Origin: Blastocatellia bacterium
GTDB lineage: Bacteria; Acidobacteriota; Blastocatellia; Chloracidobacteriales; Chloracidobacteriaceae
Reading direction: 5' to 3'
DNA length: 64,000 nucleotides
Assembly (NCBI GenBank): GCA_019695185.1
Contig: JAIBAN010000040.1
Location: forward strand, 1-64,000
Part shown: positions 33,206 to 42,900 of the stretch, piece after piece
Layout of the letters: the number at the start of each line of letters is the position of its first letter
Position numbering within the stretch: position 1 is the first letter of the stretch
Notes under the pieces: model-generated
The model's input: the letters and a program-made list of their open reading frames with translations, nothing else
The model's database searches: none
Told to the model about the DNA's origin: nothing
Made by a program: the position numbers and the translations under genes

Positions 33206-35686
33206 GTGGCCTCATCTTTTCGCACGTTTGTTTGTTGGTATCTCTTTCTGGCAATGGTTGGGTCCGGTTTCACTGCCCGCTTACAGGCACAACAGCCTGC
33301 TCCACCGGGAGGAGGAACCGGTTTGCCGGCCACCGTGGCCGGAGGCGACCCGTTGCTGGTACCGAATTCCAACCTGGTGTTGGAACATATTCGAGCCTTG
33401 ACCGCGCCCCGGATGGAAGGCCGGCGGGCCGGAAGCGCCGGTGACCGGTTGTCGGCGGCCTATACGGCGGAACAGTTCCGCCGGGCCGGGTTGCTGCCGG
33501 TCGGTGACAACAACACATTTTTTCAAGCGTTTGATTTTCCTTCCTGGCAGGCGGTTCCGGTGACCGGATTAAGCCGCATCGAAACCGGAAACAACAAAAA
33601 ATCCTATTCCTGTGAATGGCAAAACAGTTTTACCGGCAAGGACTTTCGCCCCGTTCCGCATTCCGGGCAGGGCAGCCTGACGGCTGAAGTTGTGTTTGTC
33701 GGGTATGGCCTGGAAGAGCCGGAATTGAAACTGAATGATTATGCCGGGGTCAATGTGCAGGGAAAAATCGTGCTGCTGCTCATGGGGGACGGTTTGCTGC
33801 CTGCCGGAGCCCGCCGCAGTCAGTCGCCAATCGCCACCGCCAAAGCCCACGGAGCCAAAGCCTGTTTGCTGGCCTATCCCTTTACCGGAATGGAAATTCC
33901 CGACACCTTCAGCCCGCCTTTGGTTGAACTGAACCAGTCGGACCGCGCTGCGGGGCTGCCGGTACTGGCCATCCGGAATTCAGTCCGCGACGAATTGCTG
34001 GCCGGACGGGGCACGCTGGCCAACCTCCAAGCCAATCTGAGCCTGGGAAAATCGCAATCAGTGGCAACCGGCATCACCTTTCAATTGGATTTGCGGGTGC
34101 AGACCGATGCCGCCGCCCGCAGCCTGAACGTGGTGGCCATGCTGCCCGGAACTGACCCGGCTTTGAAGGATGAAACGCTGGTGTTGGTGACCTATCGTGA
34201 CGGATATGGGACGGATGCGGAAGGCAGACCCTGTCTGGGGGCCAACGACAATGCCTCCGGGGTGGCCGTGATGTTGGAAACCGCCCGCCTGCTGGCTCAA
34301 ACCAAGCCGGCCCGGTCTATTTTGTTTTTAGCTTATGGAGCGGAGGCCGGACGTTCGCTCACTCACCAAACTCCGCCCGGACTGACGAATTTTTTGGCGC
34401 ACCCAACCGTTCCGCTGGGGCGTGTGGCTGCTGTTTTTCAATTTGACCGGCTGGGGTTGAATTCACCCGAACGGGTTGCGCTCGACAATGTCACCCTTTT
34501 CCCGGAACTCTTTTTGACGATTCGGGCCGGGTTGCCCGAACTGAGTGCCACGCTCGTGACGGGCAGTGTGACCCCACAGACTGCGGGCTGGCCGCAGGGG
34601 GTTCCGGTGTACCGGTTGACCCAGCCTTCTGACGGGATGAGTGACCGGCGTGAACTGGCGCGCCCCGTACTCTATCCAACCGAAGACACCCCGGACCGGC
34701 TCCGGTTGGACACCTTGCGTGTGTACACTGGCGTCCTGACGCGCATCACCGACTATCTGGCCAAATTTTCAACCGGCCCCTTGGTTTCGCCCTACCGCGA
34801 GCATGTCGAAGCACTGTATCGCACCACCACCGTTGATTTTATGCCGACCTTGCGGGCGGATTTTTATCGCCGGGCGGCTTCGGTCCGGCGGGATTATGTG
34901 ACAGACGTGCTAACCTATGTGCCGGTGATTGAAGGGAAAAAACTCACCTCAAGTGAGAAACGGCGGCGGTTGCAGGAGGAATTTGCCGAACTGCGGGAAA
35001 ATCTGGCTGATTTTCGCAGCCGGTTTCGCCCGGTCACTTTGGCGGATTTCAATTTTCGGGCACCGGCTACCAGTCTTGCTGCCGACAATCAGGTTGGGGT
35101 CTGGCTGGGATTGGATTTGGCTTCGATTCTGCCCGATGATAATCCGGCAGTGACCGTAGCAGAATTGAAAGCCAACGGATTGCAGCTTTTGACGGTGACT
35201 GACCAGAGTGCCCGCCTGCTGGCCACAGATAGCGGTTTGGGGCTGGTGCAATCAGCCCAGGGGCAGGGGATTTGGGTGCTCTATGACGACCGGGATGCCA
35301 AACGCCGCCTGAAAACCCTTCCGCTGCTGACCAAACCGGTGGCCGTGGTGGATGAAAGTCTTGCTGATGATGAACTGAAAGCGGCTGCCGAAGCCGGACA
35401 TTTGATTGTTTTGGTGCCACCGACCGGGGCCGCCAGTCCGACTAAAGAAAAAAATACGTCGAAAACGCCGGATGCAGCTTTTGTGGAACGTCTCGGGCAC
35501 GTGCTGGAAACGGTTGGGACCGAACATGTGGTGGTGAGCGCCCCACCCGTCAATCTGGCCAATGCCTGTGTGACCGAACTGGCCAAAAAACAGGTGACGC
35601 CGACTGCGTTGACTCAGATTTTTGGCGGAAACTTCGCCCGGTTTGTTGCTTCCGTCATAGGCGAGCCAGTTGGGTCGGGGCGTTAA
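33206..35686 (+). CDS. Secreted PA-M28 peptidase-like protein with degenerate active site
   Basis: 826 residues. Signal peptide to about 29 (ends LQAQ); PA domain (about 160-270, GYGLEEPELKLNDYAG); M28 fold (about 310-520) with the recognisable GANDNASGVA. However, the usual metal-binding HxD is YRD here, and the expected GEE motif is YGAEAG, so two canonical zinc ligands or the general base are missing. The C-terminal part (about 530-826) resembles a worn M19/amidohydrolase barrel, ending in IFGGNFARF. The protein is probably not an active peptidase and may bind peptides instead. GTG 33206 has GGAAGG 8 nt upstream. Confidence 0.85.
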   Translation: MASSFRTFVCWYLFLAMVGSGFTARLQAQQPAPPGGGTGLPATVAGGDPLLVPNSNLVLEHIRALTAPRMEGRRAGSAGDRLSAAYTAEQFRRAGLLPVGDNNTFFQAFDFPSWQAVPVTGLSRIETGNNKKSYSCEWQNSFTGKDFRPVPHSGQGSLTAEVVFVGYGLEEPELKLNDYAGVNVQGKIVLLLMGDGLLPAGARRSQSPIATAKAHGAKACLLAYPFTGMEIPDTFSPPLVELNQSDRAAGLPVLAIRNSVRDELLAGRGTLANLQANLSLGKSQSVATGITFQLDLRVQTDAAARSLNVVAMLPGTDPALKDETLVLVTYRDGYGTDAEGRPCLGANDNASGVAVMLETARLLAQTKPARSILFLAYGAEAGRSLTHQTPPGLTNFLAHPTVPLGRVAAVFQFDRLGLNSPERVALDNVTLFPELFLTIRAGLPELSATLVTGSVTPQTAGWPQGVPVYRLTQPSDGMSDRRELARPVLYPTEDTPDRLRLDTLRVYTGVLTRITDYLAKFSTGPLVSPYREHVEALYRTTTVDFMPTLRADFYRRAASVRRDYVTDVLTYVPVIEGKKLTSSEKRRRLQEEFAELRENLADFRSRFRPVTLADFNFRAPATSLAADNQVGVWLGLDLASILPDDNPAVTVAELKANGLQLLTVTDQSARLLATDSGLGLVQSAQGQGIWVLYDDRDAKRRLKTLPLLTKPVAVVDESLADDELKAAAEAGHLIVLVPPTGAASPTKEKNTSKTPDAAFVERLGHVLETVGTEHVVVSAPPVNLANACVTELAKKQVTPTALTQIFGGNFARFVASVIGEPVGSGR

Positions 35687-35699
35687 AATGGTTCTTATC

Positions 35700-35787
35700 C
35701 GCGAAGGACACGAAGAAACACAAAGAAAAACCAGGAAAAGCCCGGTTTCTTTTTCTTTCTGCGTGGTTCTTTGTGTCCTTCGTGGGT
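35700..35787. repeat. Inverted element with GAAGGACACGAAG-type arms
   Basis: CGAAGGACACGAAGAAACAC (35702-35721) faces a reverse copy GTTCTTTGTGTCCTTCG (35766-35782), about 40 bp apart, extended by A-rich and T-rich flanks. Between two converging genes. Confidence 0.85.
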
Positions 35788-35799
35788 AAAAAAGACTTC

Positions 35800-37476
35800 T
35801 TATCGTTTATGCAGGATGGCGGTCATGGCTTCTGGCTCCAATGACCGGTTGGCATAATCGAGTGCGGTTTCACCTGCCGAGTCTGTGGCTTGAACCCTGG
35901 CCCCGTGAGCCAAAAGGTAAGCCGCGATTTCCTTTTCACCATTGCGGGCTGCATACATGAGTGAGGTTTCGCCTGCTTCATTGGCCGTGTTGACCTGTTC
36001 ACCTTTTTCCACCAGCATTTTCACAATTTCAGGCGAGCCTTTGACTACAGCCCGGATGAGCAATGTGTAGCCAGCCTTGACCGGTTCGTTGACCTGGGCC
36101 CAGTGCGCCAGCAGGAGCCTGACCATGTCCACGTTTTTGTGGGCAATCGCCAGACCGAGCGGAGTTGTATCCGCGCTTTCCACTTCAGGATTCGGAGAAA
36201 CCTGCATTTCCAACAGGAACTGCACCACCGGCAGGTTCTCCTGGTCAACTGCCCGCAGCAGGGTTTCATAGCCGCACAACCGGACATCGGCTCCTTTGGC
36301 AATCAGTTGCCGCAGCAGAAGCAGGGAACTTTCCCCGTCCTGGGATACGGCATAATACAGGGGAGATTTTCCTTTTTGATTGACGGCGTTGGGGTTGGCA
36401 CCTCGTTCGAGCAGCAGATTGACAATCGAACCGGCATCCGTGGCCCGCGATTGTTCGGCCAGGAGGAGCGCCGTTTGGAACTCGCGGTCCGTGAGATTGA
36501 CGTTGGCTCCTTGTTCGCACAGCAGATTCACCAGTTCAAAATCGCCGTTTTCGGCGGCATACATCAAGGCGGTTCGGCCCAGCCAGTCGGCTGTATTTGG
36601 GTTGGCTCCCTGTTGCAGCAACAACCGGCAGAGTTCAATGGTTTTGTGTGGTTCGTTTCCTCCTTTGGAACGGGCTGCCAGCACAAGCGGGGTGAACTTG
36701 AAATCATCCTGTGCGTTGACGTTGGCCTTGGCCCGGACGAGCATTTCCGCTGTGTGGAGATGGTTCAAATCAGCGGCAATCAGCAGGGGTGTCCGACCAT
36801 CTTTGTTTTTGACTTCCAGACTTGCCCCGGCTTCGAGCAGGGCCTGAAGGGATTGTGCCCGGCCCCGCTCGGCAGCCGCCAAAATCGCGGCGGGCTGATT
36901 GGGTGAAGTTCCCAACCGCAGGGCCATGCGGACACAATCCGGATTGTCAATGGTTTGGACCAGTGACGGGAGCAGGGTGATGCCATAAAGGAGAATCCCA
37001 CAACCCAGGCTCACCAGCAGGGTAAACAGAACAGTGGCAATGCTGCTCAATCCGTGCAACGTCCGTTCACCGGTTTGCGGGGAAGCCTGATTGAGCCGCC
37101 ACACAACCAGTGCCATGGTTCCGGCCCAAAACACAAAAGCCCATTGGAAATGGGGGAATGTCATGAGCATGGCAAACGGAACCAGCACCACATTGAGCAA
37201 CCCAAGGCCAACCAACAGCGGCAAGGTCGGGTGAACCCGTTCCAACCGGGTAAAGAGGGTGCGAAATTCATCCAACGCGGCAAACGGACTTACCGGCTCG
37301 GCCAACGCGGCAAACCGAGGCGCGGAAACGGTTGCCCCGGCCTGTCGGGTGGCCTGTTGGACCAGGGCGGTGACATCATTGCAACGCGAACAGGTATTGC
37401 TGGCGGGGTCAAAACAGTCGGTTTGATGACAGATTTCACAACGAATGGGCAGTGATTCGGCTTTAATCTGAATCAT
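35800..37476 (-). CDS. Ankyrin-repeat membrane protein with N-terminal zinc ribbon
   Basis: 558 residues. CxxC pairs at Cys13/Cys16 and Cys29/Cys32 form a likely zinc ribbon; two or three membrane helices follow (about 95-140 and 155-185); residues about 200-558 are about ten ankyrin repeats (GRTPLLIAAD, GRTALMYAAENG, GETSLMYAARNG). The repeats bind a protein partner; on which side of the membrane is not certain, although a cytoplasmic zinc ribbon would put the repeats in the periplasm if the helix number is odd. AGGAGG 6 nt before the ATG at 37476 makes the start firm. Divergent from the aminotransferase gene. Confidence 0.88.
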   Translation of the reverse strand: MIQIKAESLPIRCEICHQTDCFDPASNTCSRCNDVTALVQQATRQAGATVSAPRFAALAEPVSPFAALDEFRTLFTRLERVHPTLPLLVGLGLLNVVLVPFAMLMTFPHFQWAFVFWAGTMALVVWRLNQASPQTGERTLHGLSSIATVLFTLLVSLGCGILLYGITLLPSLVQTIDNPDCVRMALRLGTSPNQPAAILAAAERGRAQSLQALLEAGASLEVKNKDGRTPLLIAADLNHLHTAEMLVRAKANVNAQDDFKFTPLVLAARSKGGNEPHKTIELCRLLLQQGANPNTADWLGRTALMYAAENGDFELVNLLCEQGANVNLTDREFQTALLLAEQSRATDAGSIVNLLLERGANPNAVNQKGKSPLYYAVSQDGESSLLLLRQLIAKGADVRLCGYETLLRAVDQENLPVVQFLLEMQVSPNPEVESADTTPLGLAIAHKNVDMVRLLLAHWAQVNEPVKAGYTLLIRAVVKGSPEIVKMLVEKGEQVNTANEAGETSLMYAARNGEKEIAAYLLAHGARVQATDSAGETALDYANRSLEPEAMTAILHKR

Positions 37477-37569
37477 GCGGAGCCTCCTGCGGAACGTGCT
37501 TGCGGATGGCGGTGACAACAAGCCGGGAAAATTGTTGAAGACCGAATTTACTTCTTTTGGGCAGACCAT

Positions 37570-37717
37570 TATACTCGCCGTCTCAATCCACCGAACAATT
37601 TTTTTCAATCCGAATTGCCAGGGGCAGCGGCTTTGGCCCTTGTTCCGTCAAGCGGAAATTTCCAGTCTGCGAAAGAAGTCAGCACCACTTGCTCAAGCGA
37701 GTGGGGCTTTGTTTTTT
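37570..37717 (+). ncRNA. Candidate structured small RNA or hisC-like leader
   Basis: A TATACT box (37570-37575) could start a transcript near 37582. Within it are AGGGGC/GCCCTT pairing, a TTCCG/CGGAA hairpin (37643-37657) and a final terminator stem. No coding frame or ribosome site is seen. It ends about 140 bp before the aminotransferase start, so it could be a free small RNA or a leader with attenuation. Confidence 0.45.
37683..37717 (+). terminator. Strong intrinsic terminator
   Basis: CCACTTGCT (37685-37693), loop CA, AGCGAGTGG (37696-37704) with one G-T mismatch, extended by AGC/GCT, then GTTTTTT to 37717. No plus-strand coding gene precedes it. Confidence 0.75.
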
Positions 37718-37855
37718 GGGATGGGCCGGCTGCTCCGGCGGGCGAACCTGATTTGGCCTAAATTTTCAAGATCACGCGTGGTTTCCAAAGGGAAAAGGGA
37801 ATCCTCAAGGCCCTTTGGCTGAATTTTTGAGGAAGTCAGAGATGGTACCGACGTG

Positions 37856-38857
37856 ATGACGGAAACGATTCTGGACCTGAGCGGAATCGAGAACGTGTAT
37901 CCTCCAGCGCCAGTTGTGACGGAATCACTGGTGCAGGTCATGTTGAGCGGTTTCGCTGACCGGACTCCTGCCAACCTGCGCATGGCTTTGGCTGGCTATA
38001 CCAAACTGCCGGTGGAGAGCATCTTTGTGGACGCCGGCGAAGACGCTCTGGTCAAGCGTCTGTTCAGCCGCTTGTTGTCGCCGGGCGGAGCCATTGCGGC
38101 TCCGGAACCATCTTTGGGAACCTATCGCTGCTGGGCTGAAATGGCCGGAATAGAGGTTTTCGACACCGGGCGGGCCGATGATTTCAGCATTCTCACAGAA
38201 GTTATCCAAACTGTGGCGGACGAACCCCGGCTGCAATTGATTTTTCTGGCCAGCCCAAACAATCCTACCGGAACGCTGATTCCGCCGGACAACATCGAGG
38301 CGATTCTGCGCCTTGGCAAATTGACCGTGGTGGACGAATCCTATTTTGAATTTTCACGCTCAACCTGTATGCCGCTGCTGCAAAAATATTCGAATCTGCT
38401 GATCTTGCGGGGATTCAAATGGGCGGCGCTCGCAGGCCATCAGATTGCCTATGGCCTTGCTGCTCCGGAAGTGGTGACACGCTTGCAGGCGGGATTTCAG
38501 GCTGAAGCCATTTCCCCAATGGGAATTGCGGCTGCAATTGCTTCGCTGGAGGACCGGGGTTTTTTAGTGGAAAACGTTCGGCGACTGGTTTTTGAACGGG
38601 AGCGTCTCTTTCAGGCCCTCAGCCGGATTCCCGGTGTGGTGCCGTTTGTTTCTCAAACCAATTTTCTCTTTTGCCGGTTTCCCGGACGCAGTGGGAAACA
38701 GGTGGCCTCCGCCCTGTTCAAAAATGGTGTCAAGGTTCGTCATTACCCGGCTCCTGAATATCGGGACGGGGTACGGATTCGGGTTGGATTGCCCCAGGAA
38801 TCAGACCGCCTTTTGGAGGCTCTGGCCTTGACTCTCAACGGTGATGCGCATTTCTGA
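37856..38857 (+). CDS. Class I/II aminotransferase, histidinol-phosphate aminotransferase-like
   Basis: 333 residues, PLP fold type I. SPNNPTG and DESYFEF (cofactor-ring Asp region) are present, the Schiff-base lysine lies in RGFKWAALAG, and a late RIRVGLP supplies the carboxylate-binding Arg. Length and order fit the HisC/CobD branch. No histidine-pathway gene is adjacent, so it may serve another amino acid. The start is ATG 37856; a GTG three bases earlier is possible and neither has a good ribosome site. A structured leader with a terminator lies upstream. Confidence 0.85.
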   Translation: MTETILDLSGIENVYPPAPVVTESLVQVMLSGFADRTPANLRMALAGYTKLPVESIFVDAGEDALVKRLFSRLLSPGGAIAAPEPSLGTYRCWAEMAGIEVFDTGRADDFSILTEVIQTVADEPRLQLIFLASPNNPTGTLIPPDNIEAILRLGKLTVVDESYFEFSRSTCMPLLQKYSNLLILRGFKWAALAGHQIAYGLAAPEVVTRLQAGFQAEAISPMGIAAAIASLEDRGFLVENVRRLVFERERLFQALSRIPGVVPFVSQTNFLFCRFPGRSGKQVASALFKNGVKVRHYPAPEYRDGVRIRVGLPQESDRLLEALALTLNGDAHF

Positions 38858-38870
38858 ACGTTCGGGCATG

Positions 38871-39000
38871 AGAGTTTGAGTTTTGAGTTCCGGGTTTTGA
38901 GTTTTGAGTGAAAAATTCTTGCCCTGATGTGGTGAAACCTTAAATCTCAAACCCCAAAACCTCATTTCCTGGATGGTTTTCCACCTCAAAACTTAAAACT
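38871..39000. repeat. Inverted TTTTGAG-type element
   Basis: Left arm of GAGTTTT units (38871-38909, partly diverged), right arm as CTCAAAMCC pieces (38945-38960) and CCTCAAAACTTAAAAC (38983-38998). Occupies the gap after the aminotransferase stop. Nothing else is seen in 38858-39168. Confidence 0.8.
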
Positions 39001-39168
39001 TTTGCTGCAACCCTGAGCCCCGGTCATCGGTTCATGTGTTTCCTGAACTGCCCAACTCGCACAAACGAAACAAACTTTTTCTCTTGGCCTGACATCCGAA
39101 ACGGCAGAATTAAACAACTGTTTCAAACATTCGTTTTGTTTTTCGGAGAACCCGGAAAGGAAGGTTTT

Positions 39169-39741
39169 ATGTTGCACACTCCATTTGATTTTGGTTTGAA
39201 AAGCCGCCGTTGGATTGGAAAACTGGCCTGGAGCAGCCTGGTCTGTGCCGTTTTGTTATTGGCAACAGTTCCCCTGCAAGCCAAAACCCAGGACGCCGAA
39301 CTGTACGAAAAAGTCCGCAAAACGCTGGTGACGCTGCCGCGTTATTCGGTTTTTGACAATCTGGAATATAAAATTGAGAACGGAGCGGTGACCTTGCTGG
39401 GGCAGGTGCGCAACGCCTCGCTGCATGATGACGCCGAAAGGTCGGTCAAACGGATAAAAGGGGTAACTTCGGTGACCAACAATATTGAAATCCTGCCGGT
39501 TGGCAGAAATGATGACCAAATCCGCCGTGAAGCCTTCAGCCGGGTCTATAGCGGGATTTTGGCACGTTATAAAATTCAGGCGGTTCCACCCATTCACATC
39601 ATTGTCAAAAACGGACATCTGACGCTTGCCGGAGTGGTGGCCACCAAAGCGGAAAGCAATTTTGCCGAAATCCAGGCCAAGCAGGTGACGTTTGCTTTTT
39701 CCGTGACCAATCGGCTGGCGATTGAGGAAGAGAGCAAGTAA
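39169..39741 (+). CDS. Exported protein with two BON domains
   Basis: 190 residues. A signal peptide with a long basic N-region (1-41, cleaved after LQA) precedes two BON domains (about 45-112 and 118-185): GAVTLLGQV with VTSVTNNIEI in the first, HLTLAGVV in the second. BON domains bind phospholipid or contact membranes, as in OsmY, and help periplasmic stability. ATG 39169 has GGAAGG 4 nt upstream. It stands alone between repeat elements. Confidence 0.88.
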   Translation: MLHTPFDFGLKSRRWIGKLAWSSLVCAVLLLATVPLQAKTQDAELYEKVRKTLVTLPRYSVFDNLEYKIENGAVTLLGQVRNASLHDDAERSVKRIKGVTSVTNNIEILPVGRNDDQIRREAFSRVYSGILARYKIQAVPPIHIIVKNGHLTLAGVVATKAESNFAEIQAKQVTFAFSVTNRLAIEEESK

Positions 39742-39746
39742 ATCAG

Positions 39747-39899
39747 CCATTTGCGATTTGCCATTTGCGATTTGCAATTTTTCATTTGCAACTGACGATT
39801 GCCAATTGTGATTTTGCTCGCCAAGCAGGTTCACCGCTGAGTTCTCAAAACGGTTTTCCCCTTTTCAATCGCAAATCGCAAATGGCAAATCGCAAATGG
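39747..39899. repeat. Inverted element with TTTGCSA heptads
   Basis: Left arm of alternating TTTGCGA and TTTGCCA (39748-39806), right arm of TCGCAAA and TGGCAAA (39866-39899). Spacer about 60 bp. It fills the gap between two converging genes, ending 2 bp from the stop of the hybrid kinase. Confidence 0.93.
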
Positions 39900-39901
39900 T
39901 A

Positions 39902-42900
39902 CTATCTTTGGCTGTCAACCTGCTTGAACACTCGTTCCAGGATTCGTTGCAGGTCTTCAAACCGGTACGGTTTTTCCAATACCTGATCGAAGTGGTGTGG
40001 TTGGCGTTTGAGTTCTTCAATGTGACTGGCCGTAATGGCAAGGATGGGGGGGTGTTGGTTGTTTTCGTCCTGGCGAATCAAACTGGCGGCCTCGGTTCCG
40101 TCCATCACCGGCATTTGGCAATCCATCACAATCAAGTGGTATTCATTTTGCCGGGCAGCTTCGACTGCCTCCCGGCCATTGGACACCATCGTCACACGGA
40201 ATCCGAGTTTGGTGAATTGGCCCCGCAGGATTTTTTGGTTGACCACATTATCCTCGGCAATCAACACCGATAACCCTGTGGGAATTGATTCGGTTGATTG
40301 GTCCTGCACGGCGGATGGCCGCACCGGTTTGCTTGCCAGCGGAGCGCCCGGTGCCGGAAGCACCACAGTAAAACTGGTTCCGACTCCCACCCGGCTCCGC
40401 ACCGAGACATTTCCTCCATGAGCCGCCACAATCCGTTTGACAATCGAGAGCCCCAACCCCACCCCGGCTTTCTTCTTCTGTGAGTCTGCCTGCCAGTAAG
40501 GGTCGAACAAAAAAGGAATGGATTCAGCCGGAATACCGGCACCGTTATCGTTTACGGAAACCAAAACGAATGATTGTCCGGCTTCAATGCCTTCACCAGC
40601 TTTGGTCCAGGCATGAACGCCAATGGCTCCGCCCACCGGGGTAAATTTAATGGCATTGGAAAGCAGATTGGAAAAGACCCGTTCGAGTTTGGCGCTGTCG
40701 CCGAAAATTGCAGGCAGGCCGGCCTCAACCTGACAGGTGAGCCTGATTCCGTTGGCCGCCGCCGCCACCTGGGTTGAGGCTACGACTTCCTGCAAGAGGG
40801 AGGGCAGGTCCATGATTTTTCGGTCAAGCGAGGTTTCCTGGTTTTCCGTCCGATACACATCCAGCATTTCATTGACCATGCGGACGATTTTTTCAATATT
40901 GCGTTCGGAAACCTTTAGCAAATCCGTCAGTGCATCGTTTTTTTGGCTCCGTTCCTGATACAGCAATTCCAAGGCAGTTGAAACCACGGTGAGCGGTGAT
41001 TTCAAATCATGGACGAGCATGGCCGTGAATTTGGCTTTCAGTTCGTCAAGTTCCCTGAGTTTGAGATTGGCTTGTTCCAATTCGGCATTTTTGACCCGGA
41101 TTTCGTTTTCGGAGGCTGCCCGCTGCCGGTTTTCCTGCTCGGCAGCTTCGGCCTTGATGCGGGCGACTTCCGATTCACGGTGAGCCAGTTCGGCTGCAAA
41201 GCGGGCTTGCTGCAAGAGGGTTTGTTCTTTCAGCCGTGCCGCCTGAACGGCAAACCCGCCATAAACCAGTCCGGCCAGTCCGACCAGATACAGCCCATAA
41301 GCCCACCAGGTGCGCCAGGGCGGCGGCAGGATGCGAATGGTCAGGATTGCCGGTTGTTGGGACCAGTATCCGTCGTGGTTGGCTCCTTTGACTTCAAATT
41401 GGTACTGGCCTGGGTCAAGATTGGCATAGGTTACCTCGGTTTGATTACCTTGATTGATCCAATTGGAGTGAAAATCCAGCAACCGGCAGGCATAGCGGTT
41501 GTGCCTGGGGGCGGTAAAATCCAAGGCTGCAAAGGAAATAGTGAAGGAGGTTTCCTGATACGGCAGAACCACTTCGGTTTGGTTGCCGGTTTGGGAAAAA
41601 ATCGGATAGCTGCGTTCCAGGGTTTTGAAGCCGGTCAGAAAGATGGGGGGAGTGGTCGCGTTGTCACGGATGGTTTCCGGATAGAAAGAATTGAGTCCGT
41701 TGGGGCCGCCAAAAAAGATTTCCCCGTCTCGGCACTGGAGCACCGCCCGCCGGTTGAATTCCAGTCCTTGTAATCCATCACTCAGCCCAAAGGTGCGAAA
41801 TTGGTTGGTGGCAGGCGTGTAGCGTACAATTCCGGCGTCAGTGCTCAGCCACAGGTTGAGGGCGCGGTCCTCCACAACCGCGTAAGCCAAGTCACTCGGC
41901 AAACCCTGTTTGGTTGTGATATGCGTAAAGGTCTGCTGTTCCCGTTCAAACCGATGAACTCCGGCTCCTTTGGTTGCGACCCAGAGTTTTCCGGCGTGAT
42001 CTTCAAAAAAATGGCAAACGTAGATTCCTTTCGGATTGGCGGCACCAAATGTTCGATGGTCATAGCGGACAAACTGGCTGGACTTCAAATCGAATTGGAT
42101 GGCGATGCCTTCTCCGCCAATCCAGAGAAATCCGAACCGGTCCTGAAACAAAGCCTGCACCTGATCCGCCGGTGGAGTTGCCGGGTTTCCCACCGCATCG
42201 GTAAATGCCTGGAACCTTTTCCGGTCAGGGCTGATTTGGCCAATGCCGGCACCATAACTGAACCAGAGGTTTCCGCTTGTATCCTCACACAAAGCCGTGA
42301 TCGGTTTTTGTTCTTCAAGGGGATAGAGAGTAATCAGTCCCATTTGGGGGTTCAGGGTGCCCAAGCCATAGGTGCCTCCCACCCAGATTGTGCCCTGTCG
42401 ATCAACCAGCACAGCCGATGATTCGGCGGTTTTCAACAGCGTTCTGCCTGCCAGTTGCAGTTCAAAACGGGTGATGTGCCCGGTCTGGCGATCCAGCCGG
42501 TTGAATCCGCCAAACTGGGTGGTAATCCAAACCTGACCGGCGGCATCCTCACTCATTGCCCGGATAAAGTTATTACTTAACGAAGTGACCTGATGCGGGT
42601 CATGCTGAAACAAACGAAAGCGGTTGAGGAACGGAGACAACCGGCTGATGCCATAGCTCGTGTCGCCAATCCATAACGTTTCCGAGCGATCCACCCACAG
42701 TACGGTCGGATAGGCTCCGGCCAGACCGTTGGGCTGACTGGGATCAAACGGAAGGTGGATGAGGTTGCCGGAGTCAAGGTCCAACCGGTCCAGGCCGAAG
42801 CTGCCAATGGCTATCCACAGGAAGTGCCCGGCAACCAGCTTCAGGTCCAAAACCTGATTTCCGCCCAGGCTGCCCGCTGCGTTCGTCGGATTGTGGTGGT

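Noticed and set aside
39747-39899. Attachment site or integrated element end
   Set aside because: The repeat resembles the other gap elements; no integrase or tRNA gene is nearby.
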